Below, piece after piece: positions 1-8,572 of a stretch of 64,000 nt of DNA. The DNA is taken from contig CAKOVX010000001.1 in NCBI GenBank assembly GCA_934122155.1, positions 182,647 to 246,646 on the forward strand, given 5' to 3'. The stretch's first letter is position 1. Every line of letters begins with the position of its first letter. The notes beneath the pieces are model-generated. The model was not told where the DNA came from. It made no database searches and worked only from the letters and a program-made list of their open reading frames with translations. This DNA comes from an uncultured Clostridia bacterium (GTDB lineage: Bacteria; Bacillota; Clostridia; TANB77; CAG-508). Position numbers and translations under genes: made by a program.

Positions 1-1161
1 CTTTTTACATGCATCACTTGCTCCTGTGGTTAATAGTATTGAATTACCATAATCTGTATTAGAAACTTTTGTACTTTTTCCATTTTCATATGTTACACAA
101 TCTGTTAATGCTGTATTATAATTATTCCATTCACTACTTAATGCTCCATTTTTTGCGTATTTGCCTCTATTTATTTCAAAACTTGAGTCTCTATAATTTC
201 CCCAATCTTTACTATCACTTGTTAATGCACTTTTTATTTTAGATGAGACTGTTCCTTTTTTTACTTCTTTTACTTCTATATGTTTTAATACTAAATCCCA
301 TTGTACTCCAAACATTAAACTACTGGTATAACTTTTTCCTGTTGATAATTTGCTTGCTAATGTTTGTGCTTGACTACATGTTACATATGTATATGGGTAT
401 ATCGGTGTGTCTACTGTTCCTTGTTTTGATAATGGTGCTGCTGTTGCATCCTCTCCTCCTGTTCTATTTTTTGTTATTCCTGCTTCATATCTTCCTATCC
501 AAAAGCCTCCATTTTCATACACACTTTTCAACATTTTTTGTTTTAAGCCTGTATATTTTTCACTTGTTAATCCTGTTACATCATCTGAATAATATTCGTC
601 TTTATTAGTTGTTCCATTTCTATAATAATCTGTATATTTTTTCAAACAGTATTCTATTTTATCATAGTCTGTTGATTTTTCTGGTTTTTGGTCTGCTGTT
701 ATTGTTTTGGTATTATAACTATTATTTGCATACAAACTTTTTGGTACTTCTATCCATACATATTCATTTCCTGTTGCATCTTTTATTACTAGTCCATCAT
801 CTAAATCTGTTCCTTTTTCTTTTGTAAATGTATTATCTGGATAATATGGTATTGTCTCACCCGCAACACTTGGCAAAACACTGTCATCGTCATCTCCTCC
901 TGTTGTTGTTCCCTTTGTTTTGCTGTCTATCCATTTGTCTAAATCATTTATTGCATCTAGGTCACTCTTTTTAGCGTCTTCCATTATATTTCCTGCATTT
1001 TTTGATTTGGTTAATATTCCATTTTCATTAAACAACGCATTTAGTGTTACTCCTGCTAATATTAATAATATCACAGTTGTAATTACTAGTACTATTAGCG
1101 TGACACCTCTTTGATTTGAGTAAGTTTTGTTACTTGTTTTTAATTTTTCATTTGATTTCAT
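1..1161 (-). CDS. Pilin-like surface protein with FGE-like domain (3' end beyond window)
   Basis: An open frame of 387 codons runs from ATG at 1161 off the left edge, so the C-terminus is missing. AGGGGG lies 10-15 bases before the start. A short basic leader ends in Arg-Gly (residues 18-19) and is followed by about 24 hydrophobic residues starting VTLIVLVITTVV, as in type IV prepilins cut after Gly. The usual Glu at +5 is Val. A Gly/Asp-rich linker near residue 75 leads into a soluble domain with WIGRYEAG near residue 220, typical of the formylglycine-generating-enzyme (C-type lectin-like) fold often used for ligand display. It is probably processed by a prepilin peptidase and displayed as a minor pilin or pseudopilin. 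No other pilus gene is visible in the window. Confidence 0.75.
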   Translation of the reverse strand, partial: MKSNEKLKTSNKTYSNQRGVTLIVLVITTVILLILAGVTLNALFNENGILTKSKNAGNIMEDAKKSDLDAINDLDKWIDSKTKGTTTGGDDDDSVLPSVAGETIPYYPDNTFTKEKGTDLDDGLVIKDATGNEYVWIEVPKSLYANNSYNTKTITADQKPEKSTDYDKIEYCLKKYTDYYRNGTTNKDEYYSDDVTGLTSEKYTGLKQKMLKSVYENGGFWIGRYEAGITKNRTGGEDATAAPLSKQGTVDTPIYPYTYVTCSQAQTLASKLSTGKSYTSSLMFGVQWDLVLKHIEVKEVKKGTVSSKIKSALTSDSKDWGNYRDSSFEINRGKYAKNGALSSEWNNYNTALTDCVTYENGKSTKVSNTDYGNSILLTTGASDACKK

Positions 1162-1214
1162 TTTTTAATTTTCCCCCTTTTGTTTTTTGCTTTTAAAAAG
1201 CTCTTTTGTTATTT

Positions 1215-1832
1215 TTAAGATACTTTGCATAAACTTTTGTTAAGTGTTGTGGCTTTGTCATATATTTGTACCCATGAATAGACTCTTTCTAATTCTGGCT
1301 CTTCTATTGCTTGGTTGCATATAGATGTATATAGAAATGTTTTTATTCCACCGCTTCTCAAGTTTTTGCAGTGTTCTATGCTATCATCTATAAATAAATC
1401 TATGTTGTTTTCTTTTGCTGCAATTAGTTTATTTTGTGAATTCATAATAAGTTTGTCATAGTGTATGTTATTTTTACTTAGCCATTGTTTAGTGTAGTTT
1501 TCTACTATATTGCTATTTGGTAAATATTCACATCTTGAAGTAATTAAAATAAGGTTATTTTCCTCTTCTTTAAGTTGTTGTAATATTTCTGCTACATAGT
1601 CTTTTGGAGTTGCTATTGTTAGCATATCTATAAAATACCTTGCCCAAAATGAATGTATTTGTTCTTTAGTCCAATGAGAGTACATTGTTTCTATATAACT
1701 ATGGTTTGGTATTTTTCCATACTGTTCAGGTGTTCCGCTATTTCCTAATTCTATGTCAAATTTTTGTGCACTTGTAAATATACTTTCAAATGAGTTTGAT
1801 ATTGTGTCATCTATATCTATTCCTATATTCAT
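1215..1832 (-). CDS. HAD-superfamily 5'-nucleotidase (NT5C-like)
   Basis: The 205-aa protein starts with the HAD motif I DIDDT (Asp6, Asp8, Thr10), carries a Ser/Thr motif II in ILITSRCEY and a motif III acidic pair in LFIDDSIEHC. This layout and length match the cytosolic 5'(3')-deoxyribonucleotidase (NT5C) family, which removes phosphate from (deoxy)nucleoside monophosphates. The start at 1832 has GGAGAG five bases upstream. It stands alone between the pilin-like gene downstream and the divergent DNA-repair operon. The exact substrate cannot be read from sequence. Confidence 0.75.
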   Translation of the reverse strand: MNIGIDIDDTISNSFESIFTSAQKFDIELGNSGTPEQYGKIPNHSYIETMYSHWTKEQIHSFWARYFIDMLTIATPKDYVAEILQQLKEEENNLILITSRCEYLPNSNIVENYTKQWLSKNNIHYDKLIMNSQNKLIAAKENNIDLFIDDSIEHCKNLRSGGIKTFLYTSICNQAIEEPELERVYSWVQIYDKATTLNKSLCKVS

Positions 1833-1917
1833 ATTATCTCTCCATTCTTTAATTTCATTTCACAATTTTATCATATATATTTTTTAATAACAAGATATTT
1901 TTTTACAAAACTTTTGT

Positions 1918-1965
1918 TTGACATTTTGAATTTGTTGTATTATAATGAGTACGAACATTTATTCT
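1918..1965 (+). promoter_or_regulatory. Consensus sigma-A promoter with overlapping LexA-like box
   Basis: TTGACA (1918-1923), a 17-base spacer and TATAAT (1941-1946) form a perfect vegetative promoter. Five bases further is CGAAC-ATTT-ATTCT (1952-1965), an imperfect palindrome like the Firmicute LexA box CGAAC-N4-GTTCG. A repressor there would block the start site. The promoter drives the DNA-repair radical SAM operon. The same arrangement recurs at 9518-9565. Confidence 0.75.
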
Positions 1966-1982
1966 TTTATATGGAGGACTAT

Positions 1983-3329
1983 ATGGAAATTGATGAAAAG
2001 TTAGAAATATTATCCGCTTCTGCCAAATATGATGCATCTTGTAGTTCATCTGGCGGTAGCAGAAAAAATACACCTGGTGGAATTGGTGATAGCGAAGTTT
2101 CAGGAATATGTCATAGTTGGGGTGCTGATGGTAGGTGCATTTCTTTGCTTAAAATTTTGATGACTAATTGTTGTATGTATGATTGTAAATATTGCATAAA
2201 TCGTAAAAGTAACTCTGTTAGAAGAGCTACTTTTACACCAAAAGAAATTGCTGATTTAACTATTGGTTTTTACAAACGTAATTATATTGAAGGGTTATTT
2301 TTAAGCTCAGCAGTTATAAAGTCACCTGATTATACTATGGAACAGATGATACAAGCTATTACTATTTTACGAAGCGAATATCATTTTAATGGATATATTC
2401 ATGCCAAAACTATTCCTGGTAGTAGTCAAGAGCTTATTGATAAATTAGGTACATTAGTAGATCGTATGAGTGTTAATATTGAGCTTCCTTCTCAAGCCAG
2501 TTTAAAGCTATTAGCTCCTGATAAATCTAAGGAAAATATTGTTGAACCAATGAGCTATATCTCAAGCCAGTTGAGTTTATCTGCTCAAAAGTTTTTACCT
2601 GCTAAAAAAACTTTCAATTTCTTGCCTAGTAATGTAGTCCATAAGACAAAAGATAAAAACTTTGTACCAGCTGGCCAAACAACTCAAATGATAGTTGGTG
2701 CAACACCTGATACAGATTTGCAAATTCTAAAGTTATCTGAAAGTTTATATACTAAGTTTCATTTAAAAAGGGTGTATTATTCTGCTTATGTTTCAGTTAA
2801 TGAAGATTCTAATTTACCCACTTTAGCTAAGCCACCACTACTTAGAGAAAATAGAATATATCAAGCTGACTGGTTACTTAGGTTTTATGGTTTTAAGGCA
2901 GATGAATTATTAAATGAAAAGAATCCTAATTTTAACACATTTTTAGACCCAAAGTGTGACTGGGCTTTAAGGCATTTGGATAGTTTCCCCGTAGAAATAA
3001 ATACGGCCGATTATTATACTTTACTTAGAATTCCTGGTATTGGTGTTATATCTGCTAAAAGAATTATTGCTGCAAGAAGGTATTGCCATTTACAATTTGA
3101 GCATTTAAAGAAGTTAGGTGTTGTGTTAAAAAGAGCTAGATACTTTATTACTTGTGATGGAAAATACTATGATACAGTAAAAAATTTTAACAATGGTTTT
3201 ATTGAGCAAAATTTATTATTTTTAGAAAAAAACAGTTTACCTATACCTGCATATGTTCAAACATCTTTGTTTGATAATTCTGAGCCTACTAGATTTGACA
3301 GGTTAAAAGTACTTACTGGAAATTTATAA
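1983..3329 (+). CDS. Putative DNA modification/repair radical SAM protein (TIGR03916-like)
   Basis: 448 aa from ATG 1983, which has GGAGG five bases upstream; a TTG at 1914 is possible but lies before the promoter -35 box. The radical SAM cluster motif is Cys64-x3-Cys68-x2-Cys71 (CMYDCKYC). A helix-hairpin-helix segment (IPGIGVISAKRI, near residue 352) suggests nucleic-acid binding. The N-terminal SCSSSGG...SWGADGRC region and HhH match a family annotated as 'putative DNA modification/repair radical SAM protein', which normally pairs with the next gene. The reaction is unknown; DNA lesion repair or base modification is inferred. The promoter has a LexA-like box, in keeping with damage induction. 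Confidence 0.85.
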   Translation: MEIDEKLEILSASAKYDASCSSSGGSRKNTPGGIGDSEVSGICHSWGADGRCISLLKILMTNCCMYDCKYCINRKSNSVRRATFTPKEIADLTIGFYKRNYIEGLFLSSAVIKSPDYTMEQMIQAITILRSEYHFNGYIHAKTIPGSSQELIDKLGTLVDRMSVNIELPSQASLKLLAPDKSKENIVEPMSYISSQLSLSAQKFLPAKKTFNFLPSNVVHKTKDKNFVPAGQTTQMIVGATPDTDLQILKLSESLYTKFHLKRVYYSAYVSVNEDSNLPTLAKPPLLRENRIYQADWLLRFYGFKADELLNEKNPNFNTFLDPKCDWALRHLDSFPVEINTADYYTLLRIPGIGVISAKRIIAARRYCHLQFEHLKKLGVVLKRARYFITCDGKYYDTVKNFNNGFIEQNLLFLEKNSLPIPAYVQTSLFDNSEPTRFDRLKVLTGNL

Positions 3330-3343
3330 AGGAGTGTTGTATT

Positions 3344-4114
3344 ATGATTAATTGGAAAATTTTAAATAATGAAGTTTATTTGTATGATGGGACTTTCAAC
3401 GGTCTTCTTAGTATTGCTTTTTATTGCTATGTTAACAGGTCCATTCCTTATAAAATAGCTACTGAAGCAAATTATATGTCTAATTTATTAGAAAGCATTA
3501 AGTTTATGCCTACAAACGAAGTTAATTCTGAACGTATTTTTAATGGAATGTATAGAGTAGCTGGTAGAGAGGCTGTATATGACTGTTATAACGCTTTTTT
3601 GTCTGGAAATATTAATAAAGAAATGCCAATATTAAAATACATTCTAAATAGTTTTGAAATTGATTCTAATATTTGTAATATGCTTTCAATAGATTATGTT
3701 TTAGAGGTTGTAAAGTTACGCAAAAATGTGCTTATGGAAGCTCATAAATTTGATGGGTTAGTTCGCTTGCAAGAAATTGGTAATAACATTTGGTATGCTT
3801 CTGTTCATCCTGATAATAATATAATTGAAAAAGTAGGGCAATTTTTAAAAAGAAGGTTTCCTATGCAAAATATAATTTTGCATGATAAAAATAGAAACTT
3901 AGCATTTATGTATAGTGTATTAAAACCTAACAGCTATGAAATAATTGAGGTGCCTACCAATATACAGTTTTCTGCTTTTTCAGAAGATGAAGTCAGATTT
4001 CAGTCTTTATGGAAAACATTTTTTAAAAGTGTTGCAATTAAGGAAAGAACAAATTCTAAATTACAAATGCATTTTATGCCTAAAAAATATTGGCAAGACT
4101 TAATTGAGGTTTAG
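3344..4114 (+). CDS. TIGR03915-type putative DNA repair protein (DUF4130)
   Basis: 256 aa, starting 14 bases after the radical SAM gene with GGAG upstream, so clearly co-transcribed. The opening YLYDGTFNGLLSIAFYCY and the later WYASVHPDNN segment are typical of the DUF4130 family, which occurs next to the TIGR03916 radical SAM protein across Clostridia. The N-terminal part resembles phosphoesterase/uracil-glycosylase-associated proteins of other phyla, so a role as the partner nuclease or substrate-binding subunit is plausible but unproven. The operon ends at a bidirectional terminator. Confidence 0.82.
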   Translation: MINWKILNNEVYLYDGTFNGLLSIAFYCYVNRSIPYKIATEANYMSNLLESIKFMPTNEVNSERIFNGMYRVAGREAVYDCYNAFLSGNINKEMPILKYILNSFEIDSNICNMLSIDYVLEVVKLRKNVLMEAHKFDGLVRLQEIGNNIWYASVHPDNNIIEKVGQFLKRRFPMQNIILHDKNRNLAFMYSVLKPNSYEIIEVPTNIQFSAFSEDEVRFQSLWKTFFKSVAIKERTNSKLQMHFMPKKYWQDLIEV

Positions 4115-4118
4115 CAAA

Positions 4119-4142
4119 AGAGCATACAAAATTGTATGCTCT
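4119..4142. terminator. Bidirectional terminator between the DNA-repair operon and thrS
   Basis: An 11-bp perfect stem, AGAGCATACAA (4119-4129) with TTGTATGCTCT (4132-4142) and a two-base loop, has a T-rich tract on the plus side and an A-rich tract that serves the minus side. It lies between the two convergent stop codons. Confidence 0.85.
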
Positions 4143-4149
4143 CTTAGTT

Positions 4150-6066
4150 TTATTTATATTCTTCTACTTCTTTTTTTATTTTTGATATGAATTCATCTAG
4201 TGCTATTGCTCCAATGTCTCCATCTGTTCTTGAACGTACACCAACTGCACCTGTTTCTATTTCTTTATCTCCTATAATTAGCATGTATGGAATTTTTTGA
4301 AGTTGTGCTTCTCTAATTTTGTATCCTATTTTTTCTTGTCTTTCATCAATTTCAGCACGAATTCCATTTTCATCTAATTTTTCTAGAACTTTTTCTGCAT
4401 ATTCTTTATGACTATCTGCTATTGGTAATATTTTTACTTGTACTGGAGAAAGCCATGTTGGGAATGCTCCAGCATAATGTTCTGTTAATATACCAATAAA
4501 TCTTTCAAATGATCCAAATAGTGCTCTATGTATCATTATTGGAGTTTTCTTTTCTCCTTCAGAGTCAATGTATGATAAATTGAAACGAAGTGGTAGTTGG
4601 AAGTCTACTTGTACTGTTCCCATTTGCCATTCTCTTCCTAAGCAGTCTTTCATTTTTATATCAATTTTTGGACCATAGAAGGCTCCATCTCCTTCATTTA
4701 TACGGTAATTATCTTTTCCACAAATTTCATCTAACACATCTCTTAGGTCATCTTCAGCTTTATTCCATAGGCTTAATTCTCCCATATAATCGTCTGGTCT
4801 TGTTGATAAAGTTAAAATAAAGTCTAGTCCAAAAATGTTGTATAATTTTTTAGCAATTTCTAATATATTTTTTATTTCATCTTTAATTTGTGATTCCATA
4901 ACATAGTTATGTGAGTCATCTTGTCTAAACATTCTTACTCTAAATAGTCCATTTAGTTGTCCTGATTTTTCATTACGGTGTATAACATCTATATCACTAA
5001 ATCTTAGCGGTAACTCTTTATAGCTTCTTAATTTGCTTTGATAAATTTTAATAGAGTTAGGGCAGTTCATTGGTTTTAGAGCTTGCTCATTACCATCAGC
5101 ATCTGTTAATACAAACATGTCTTCTTTATAGTGGTCCCAATGTCCAGAAGTTTTCCATAGGCTACTACTATTTAGTTGTGGACCTGAGAATTCTTGATAT
5201 CCTCTTTTTTTATGTTCTTTTCTCCAAAGGTCAATTAGTACATTCATCATTGTGAAGCCCTTAGGTAACCAATATGCCATACCAGGAGCAGTTTCATCAA
5301 AGAAAAATAGGTCTAATTCTTTTCCTAGTTTACGGTGATCTCTTTTTTTAGCTTCTTCTAACATGTGTAAATGTTCTTCTAACATGCTTGCTTTTGGGAA
5401 TGATATTCCATAAATTCTTTGAAGTGTTTGTTTTGTTTCATCACCTCTCCAGTATGAAGCTGATGAGCTTAACAATTTAAAAGCTTTTACTAAGCCAGTG
5501 CTCATAATATGTGGTCCTGCACATAGCTCTTTGAATTCTCCTTGATCATAAAAACTAATTTCTTCTCCTTCTGGTAGTTCTTCAATTAGTTCTACTTTAT
5601 ATGGCTCTTTTCTTTCATTCATTAGTTTTATAGCTTCTTCTTTTGATAAAGTATATCTTGTGATTGGTAAATCTTCTTTAACAATTTTTTTCATTTCTTC
5701 TTCAATTTTGGCTAAGTCATCTTCTGTAAATGGCTTTTCTACATCAAAGTCATAATAAAAGCCATTGTCAATAGCTGGGCCTATTGTTAGTTTTACGCTA
5801 TCTCCATATATTCTTTTTATAGCTTGTGCCATAATATGTGATGTTGTATGCCAATATGCTTTTTTACCATCTAAGTCATCAAATGTTAAAATTTCTAGTT
5901 TGCAGTCTTTTTCAATTAGAGAACGTAAATCTTTTACTTCTCCATCAATTTTTGCAGCCATAGCATTTCTTGCTAATCCTTCACTTATTTTTTTTGCTAC
6001 TTCTAAAACAGAAGATCCTTCATTTACTTCTATTTTAGAACCATCTTTTAGTTCTACTTGTACCAT
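4150..6066 (-). CDS. thrS: Threonyl-tRNA synthetase
   Basis: 638 aa, the usual length. Domains in order: TGS (residues about 1-60), editing domain (about 65-225, containing HTTSHIMAQA), the class II catalytic core with motif 2 around FRVRMFRQDD and motif 3 around HRALFGSFERF, and the C-terminal anticodon-binding domain. It charges tRNA-Thr in the cytosol. The start at 6066 (MVQVELKDG) has AGGGAGG upstream. An ATG at 6114 would begin inside the terminator stem of the leader and is rejected. Expression is controlled by the T-box leader just upstream. Confidence 0.97.
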   Translation of the reverse strand: MVQVELKDGSKIEVNEGSSVLEVAKKISEGLARNAMAAKIDGEVKDLRSLIEKDCKLEILTFDDLDGKKAYWHTTSHIMAQAIKRIYGDSVKLTIGPAIDNGFYYDFDVEKPFTEDDLAKIEEEMKKIVKEDLPITRYTLSKEEAIKLMNERKEPYKVELIEELPEGEEISFYDQGEFKELCAGPHIMSTGLVKAFKLLSSSASYWRGDETKQTLQRIYGISFPKASMLEEHLHMLEEAKKRDHRKLGKELDLFFFDETAPGMAYWLPKGFTMMNVLIDLWRKEHKKRGYQEFSGPQLNSSSLWKTSGHWDHYKEDMFVLTDADGNEQALKPMNCPNSIKIYQSKLRSYKELPLRFSDIDVIHRNEKSGQLNGLFRVRMFRQDDSHNYVMESQIKDEIKNILEIAKKLYNIFGLDFILTLSTRPDDYMGELSLWNKAEDDLRDVLDEICGKDNYRINEGDGAFYGPKIDIKMKDCLGREWQMGTVQVDFQLPLRFNLSYIDSEGEKKTPIMIHRALFGSFERFIGILTEHYAGAFPTWLSPVQVKILPIADSHKEYAEKVLEKLDENGIRAEIDERQEKIGYKIREAQLQKIPYMLIIGDKEIETGAVGVRSRTDGDIGAIALDEFISKIKKEVEEYK

Positions 6067-6099
6067 AAATTTTCCTCCCTTATATTTTTTTTGGATGTA

Positions 6100-6330
6100 A
6101 ATAAAATAAAGCACTCCTAAAGTATTGCTACTTTAGGAGTGCTTTTATATACACGGTTCCATCCTATTTTTTACTTAATTATTCTTTAACGCAGATATAC
6201 GCCTAGCTTTTAACTAGGAACTAATGAGGTAGTTTTTCAAACCCGTTTATTTAAGTTAGCTTTCAGCCAGTGACCAACTCTCTCTTTTAACAACCTTGAT
6301 TTTACTTTGTCTCATTCTTGTCTTTATTTT
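6100..6330 (-). promoter_or_regulatory. T-box riboswitch controlling thrS
   Basis: Read on the minus strand, the leader has a Stem I base AATGAG/CTCATT, the AGAGAG...GCTGAAAG core typical of Stem I, the T-box sequence GATGGAACCGTG (about 6150-6163) and a terminator with a 14-bp stem (6111-6124/6129-6142) followed by T-rich sequence. Beside the Stem I base on its 3' side, ACTACC offers Thr codons ACT or ACC as the specifier. Uncharged tRNA-Thr would bind and favour the antiterminator so that thrS is transcribed. Confidence 0.93.
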
Positions 6331-6414
6331 TAAACTATATATTATTATACTCGCTGTTTTTATTAGTGTCAAGAGGTTTCCATTAAAAGTTTTTTGAATT
6401 GTGAATTTTCATTG

Positions 6415-7065
6415 CTATTTTTTTCCATTCCACTCAGCATAAAATTCATTTAAAAACTCTTGCATATATGTTGTTCTTGATTCTGCAATCTTTCTTCCTT
6501 CTTTTGTGTTTATGTTATCTTTAATCTTTAACAACTTTTCATAAAAATGATTTATTGCATGTCTTTTTTTGTTTCTATATTCTTCTTCATTTTTTATTTC
6601 AATAATTCCTATATCTGGATCATAAATTTGATTACCTTTTTTGCCGTTATATGCAAAAGTTCTTGCAATTCCAATAGCACCAATTGCATCTATTCTATCA
6701 GCGTCTTGAACAATTTGTCCTTCTTTTGATATTTCTATTTTATTAAATCCACCTTTAAAGCTCAAATTTTCAATAGAATATATTATATTTTCTTTGTCTT
6801 CTTCATTTATTAAATTGTAAATTTCTAGCTTTTTCATAAGAATAACTAGATTATCTCTAATATTTCCATCTGAAAATTTAGAGTCAAATAAGTCATGCAT
6901 TAAAGCTATCATTCTAATTATAAATTCATTTTGATTTTCACTTTCATTAATCTTAATAGCCAAATCATTAACTCTTTTTATGTGCCACCAGTCATGGCCT
7001 GTACTTTCTCCATAAGATATTTCTTTTACATATTTTTCAACTTTTTTTACAATATCCTCATTCAT
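6415..7065 (-). CDS. HD-domain phosphohydrolase (YedJ-like)
   Basis: 216 aa with an HD metal site: His in GHDWWHIKRV (residues 23-30), His57-Asp58 in ALMHDLFD, and a late Asp in DADRIDAIGAIG (about 121-130). This pattern and length match the YedJ/YpgQ group of HD hydrolases, metal-dependent phosphatases on nucleotides or similar substrates. The start at 7065 has GAGG upstream. The substrate is not determined. Confidence 0.8.
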   Translation of the reverse strand: MNEDIVKKVEKYVKEISYGESTGHDWWHIKRVNDLAIKINESENQNEFIIRMIALMHDLFDSKFSDGNIRDNLVILMKKLEIYNLINEEDKENIIYSIENLSFKGGFNKIEISKEGQIVQDADRIDAIGAIGIARTFAYNGKKGNQIYDPDIGIIEIKNEEEYRNKKRHAINHFYEKLLKIKDNINTKEGRKIAESRTTYMQEFLNEFYAEWNGKK

Positions 7066-7098
7066 ATTTTTATTACCTCAAAAGATTATTTTTAAAGA

Positions 7099-7129
7099 CT
7101 CAACTCCGAATATTATATTCGAAGTTGAG
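7099..7129 (-). terminator. Terminator hairpin after the MoaA-like radical SAM gene
   Basis: CTCAACT...GAATAT pairs with ATATTCGAAGTTGAG to give about 13 pairs (one G-U) with a very small loop, 16 bases after the stop at 7146. The T-tract on the minus side is short and broken (TCTTTAAAAA), so termination may be partial. Confidence 0.6.
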
Positions 7130-7145
7130 CAGAGCAAATATTAGA

Positions 7146-8072
7146 TTAATATATTCCTCTTAGGTATCTGTTACATTTTTCACCCGACACTCTTCTCATC
7201 GCAATTTCCATCTTTTTAGAAATAATGTCCGTATTTCTTTCTTTTACTTCTTCCCATAATTCCATGCTCTCTTTGCTTAATCTACATAAAGGAACTGTTC
7301 CATCATGATTAATATATAAATCATGAGTACTCCTGCAATAATCAACAGGTGAACTCATAGTAATAGCTTTAGAGCATGTACACTGAGTTAAGAAAACACA
7401 AGGATATCCCATTGTATTGTTATATTGCATAGTTCTTGTAGTATTCTCAGTATAAAAATACCCTAGCTGTTTAAGTTGATTCTCTAGTTCTCCAATTGTA
7501 ATACAATTACTTAGATCAGTGTTTGGAAATAATTCGGTACATTTAACTGTTGCATCAATTTCTCTTGCAAAGGAAATTAATGCTTTTAGCTGTTCAGTGT
7601 TCCAGTTATTTGATTTGCACGGAGTCACATTAAGTCTAATTTTCAGATTTGGATATAGTCCTCTTACAATTTTTAAGTTTTCTATTACCTTTTTAAACAC
7701 TCTTTTACGATTAGTAATAGTTTCGTAAATTTCTTCATTCATTGTGTGTATAGAAACATTAATGCGCTCAACATATTTAAGCATAAGCAAGTGTTCAGAT
7801 AGTAATGACCCATTAGTAACAATTGTTATCTTCGCTCCAGCTAAATATAACTTTTCAACTAATGCATCAATCTGAAAATAAATAAGTGGCTCACCACCAG
7901 ATAATGTTACTTCATTCCACTGTTCTAATTCCTTGTATGTATTAAACAACCATACATAATCATCAACGGTTAAATCATGCCGCACAAGACTGTTTACAAT
8001 TCCTTCGTTATGGCAGAAGTAGCATCCATAATTGCAGCTGTTTGTGACTAAAAATCTAATATCTCTTTTCAT
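7146..8072 (-). CDS. MoaA-like radical SAM protein
   Basis: 308 aa. The N-terminal cluster is Cys13-x3-Cys17-x2-Cys20 (CNYGCYFC), followed by the GGEPL SAM-binding strand. The C-terminal third holds many cysteines (PCVFLTQCTC, DYCRST..., and VPLC), like the second Fe-S cluster region of MoaA. No other molybdenum-cofactor gene is visible nearby, so a MoaA role in cofactor synthesis is not supported by context; a peptide- or nucleotide-modifying role is equally possible. The start at 8072 has AGGAGG upstream. Confidence 0.7.
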   Translation of the reverse strand: MKRDIRFLVTNSCNYGCYFCHNEGIVNSLVRHDLTVDDYVWLFNTYKELEQWNEVTLSGGEPLIYFQIDALVEKLYLAGAKITIVTNGSLLSEHLLMLKYVERINVSIHTMNEEIYETITNRKRVFKKVIENLKIVRGLYPNLKIRLNVTPCKSNNWNTEQLKALISFAREIDATVKCTELFPNTDLSNCITIGELENQLKQLGYFYTENTTRTMQYNNTMGYPCVFLTQCTCSKAITMSSPVDYCRSTHDLYINHDGTVPLCRLSKESMELWEEVKERNTDIISKKMEIAMRRVSGEKCNRYLRGIY

Positions 8073-8240
8073 AATGAACCTCCTTCATTCATAGTGTCAT
8101 TATTTCTTAGTTTAAGGTTTATTATTATAACATGCATTTGCATATACTTATATTATAATACGTTCTTTACTTTATGTCAAATTGCAGGCGGAATACCACT
8201 TTTTTAAAAGCATGTTGCATAAATTTCAAAGTTAATAGTC

Positions 8241-8549
8241 TTATATAAATTTTAATATATCTTCTTTTGGTTGTACTCCTATTGTTCTTGCTGTTTCTTC
8301 TCCATTTTTTATGATTATAAACGCTGGGATTGTCATTATTTCATATTTTTCTGCTAAGTCATGGTTTTCATCTACATTTACTTTACATACTTTTAATTTT
8401 TCGCCCATTTCTTCTGCAATTTGATCTATTACTGGTGACATCATTCTGCATGGTCCACACCAGCTTGCCCAAAAGTCTATTAGTACTGGTACATTTGCCT
8501 CCATTACTTCCTTTTCAAAATTTTCTTTGTTTAGTTCTGTTACACTCAT
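8241..8549 (-). CDS. trxA: Thioredoxin
   Basis: 102 aa with the active site WCGPC (Cys31, Cys34) and the conserved cis-Pro in MTIPAF. It reduces protein disulfides in the cytosol. It lies 23 bases downstream of its reductase gene, with AGGAG before the start, so the two form an operon. Confidence 0.95.
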   Translation of the reverse strand: MSVTELNKENFEKEVMEANVPVLIDFWASWCGPCRMMSPVIDQIAEEMGEKLKVCKVNVDENHDLAEKYEIMTIPAFIIIKNGEETARTIGVQPKEDILKFI

Positions 8550-8572
8550 TTTATAACTCCTTTCTAAAATTT

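Noticed and set aside
243..1114. Plus-strand frames rich in Leu/Phe over the pilin-like gene
   Set aside because: They are antisense shadows of the minus-strand gene, with no ribosome sites.
1914..1982. TTG start at 1914 for the DNA-repair radical SAM gene
   Set aside because: It lies upstream of the -35 box of the only good promoter, and GGAGG precedes ATG 1983.
6067..6114. Longer N-terminus for thrS from ATG 6114
   Set aside because: That ATG is inside the T-box terminator stem; AGGGAGG points to 6066.
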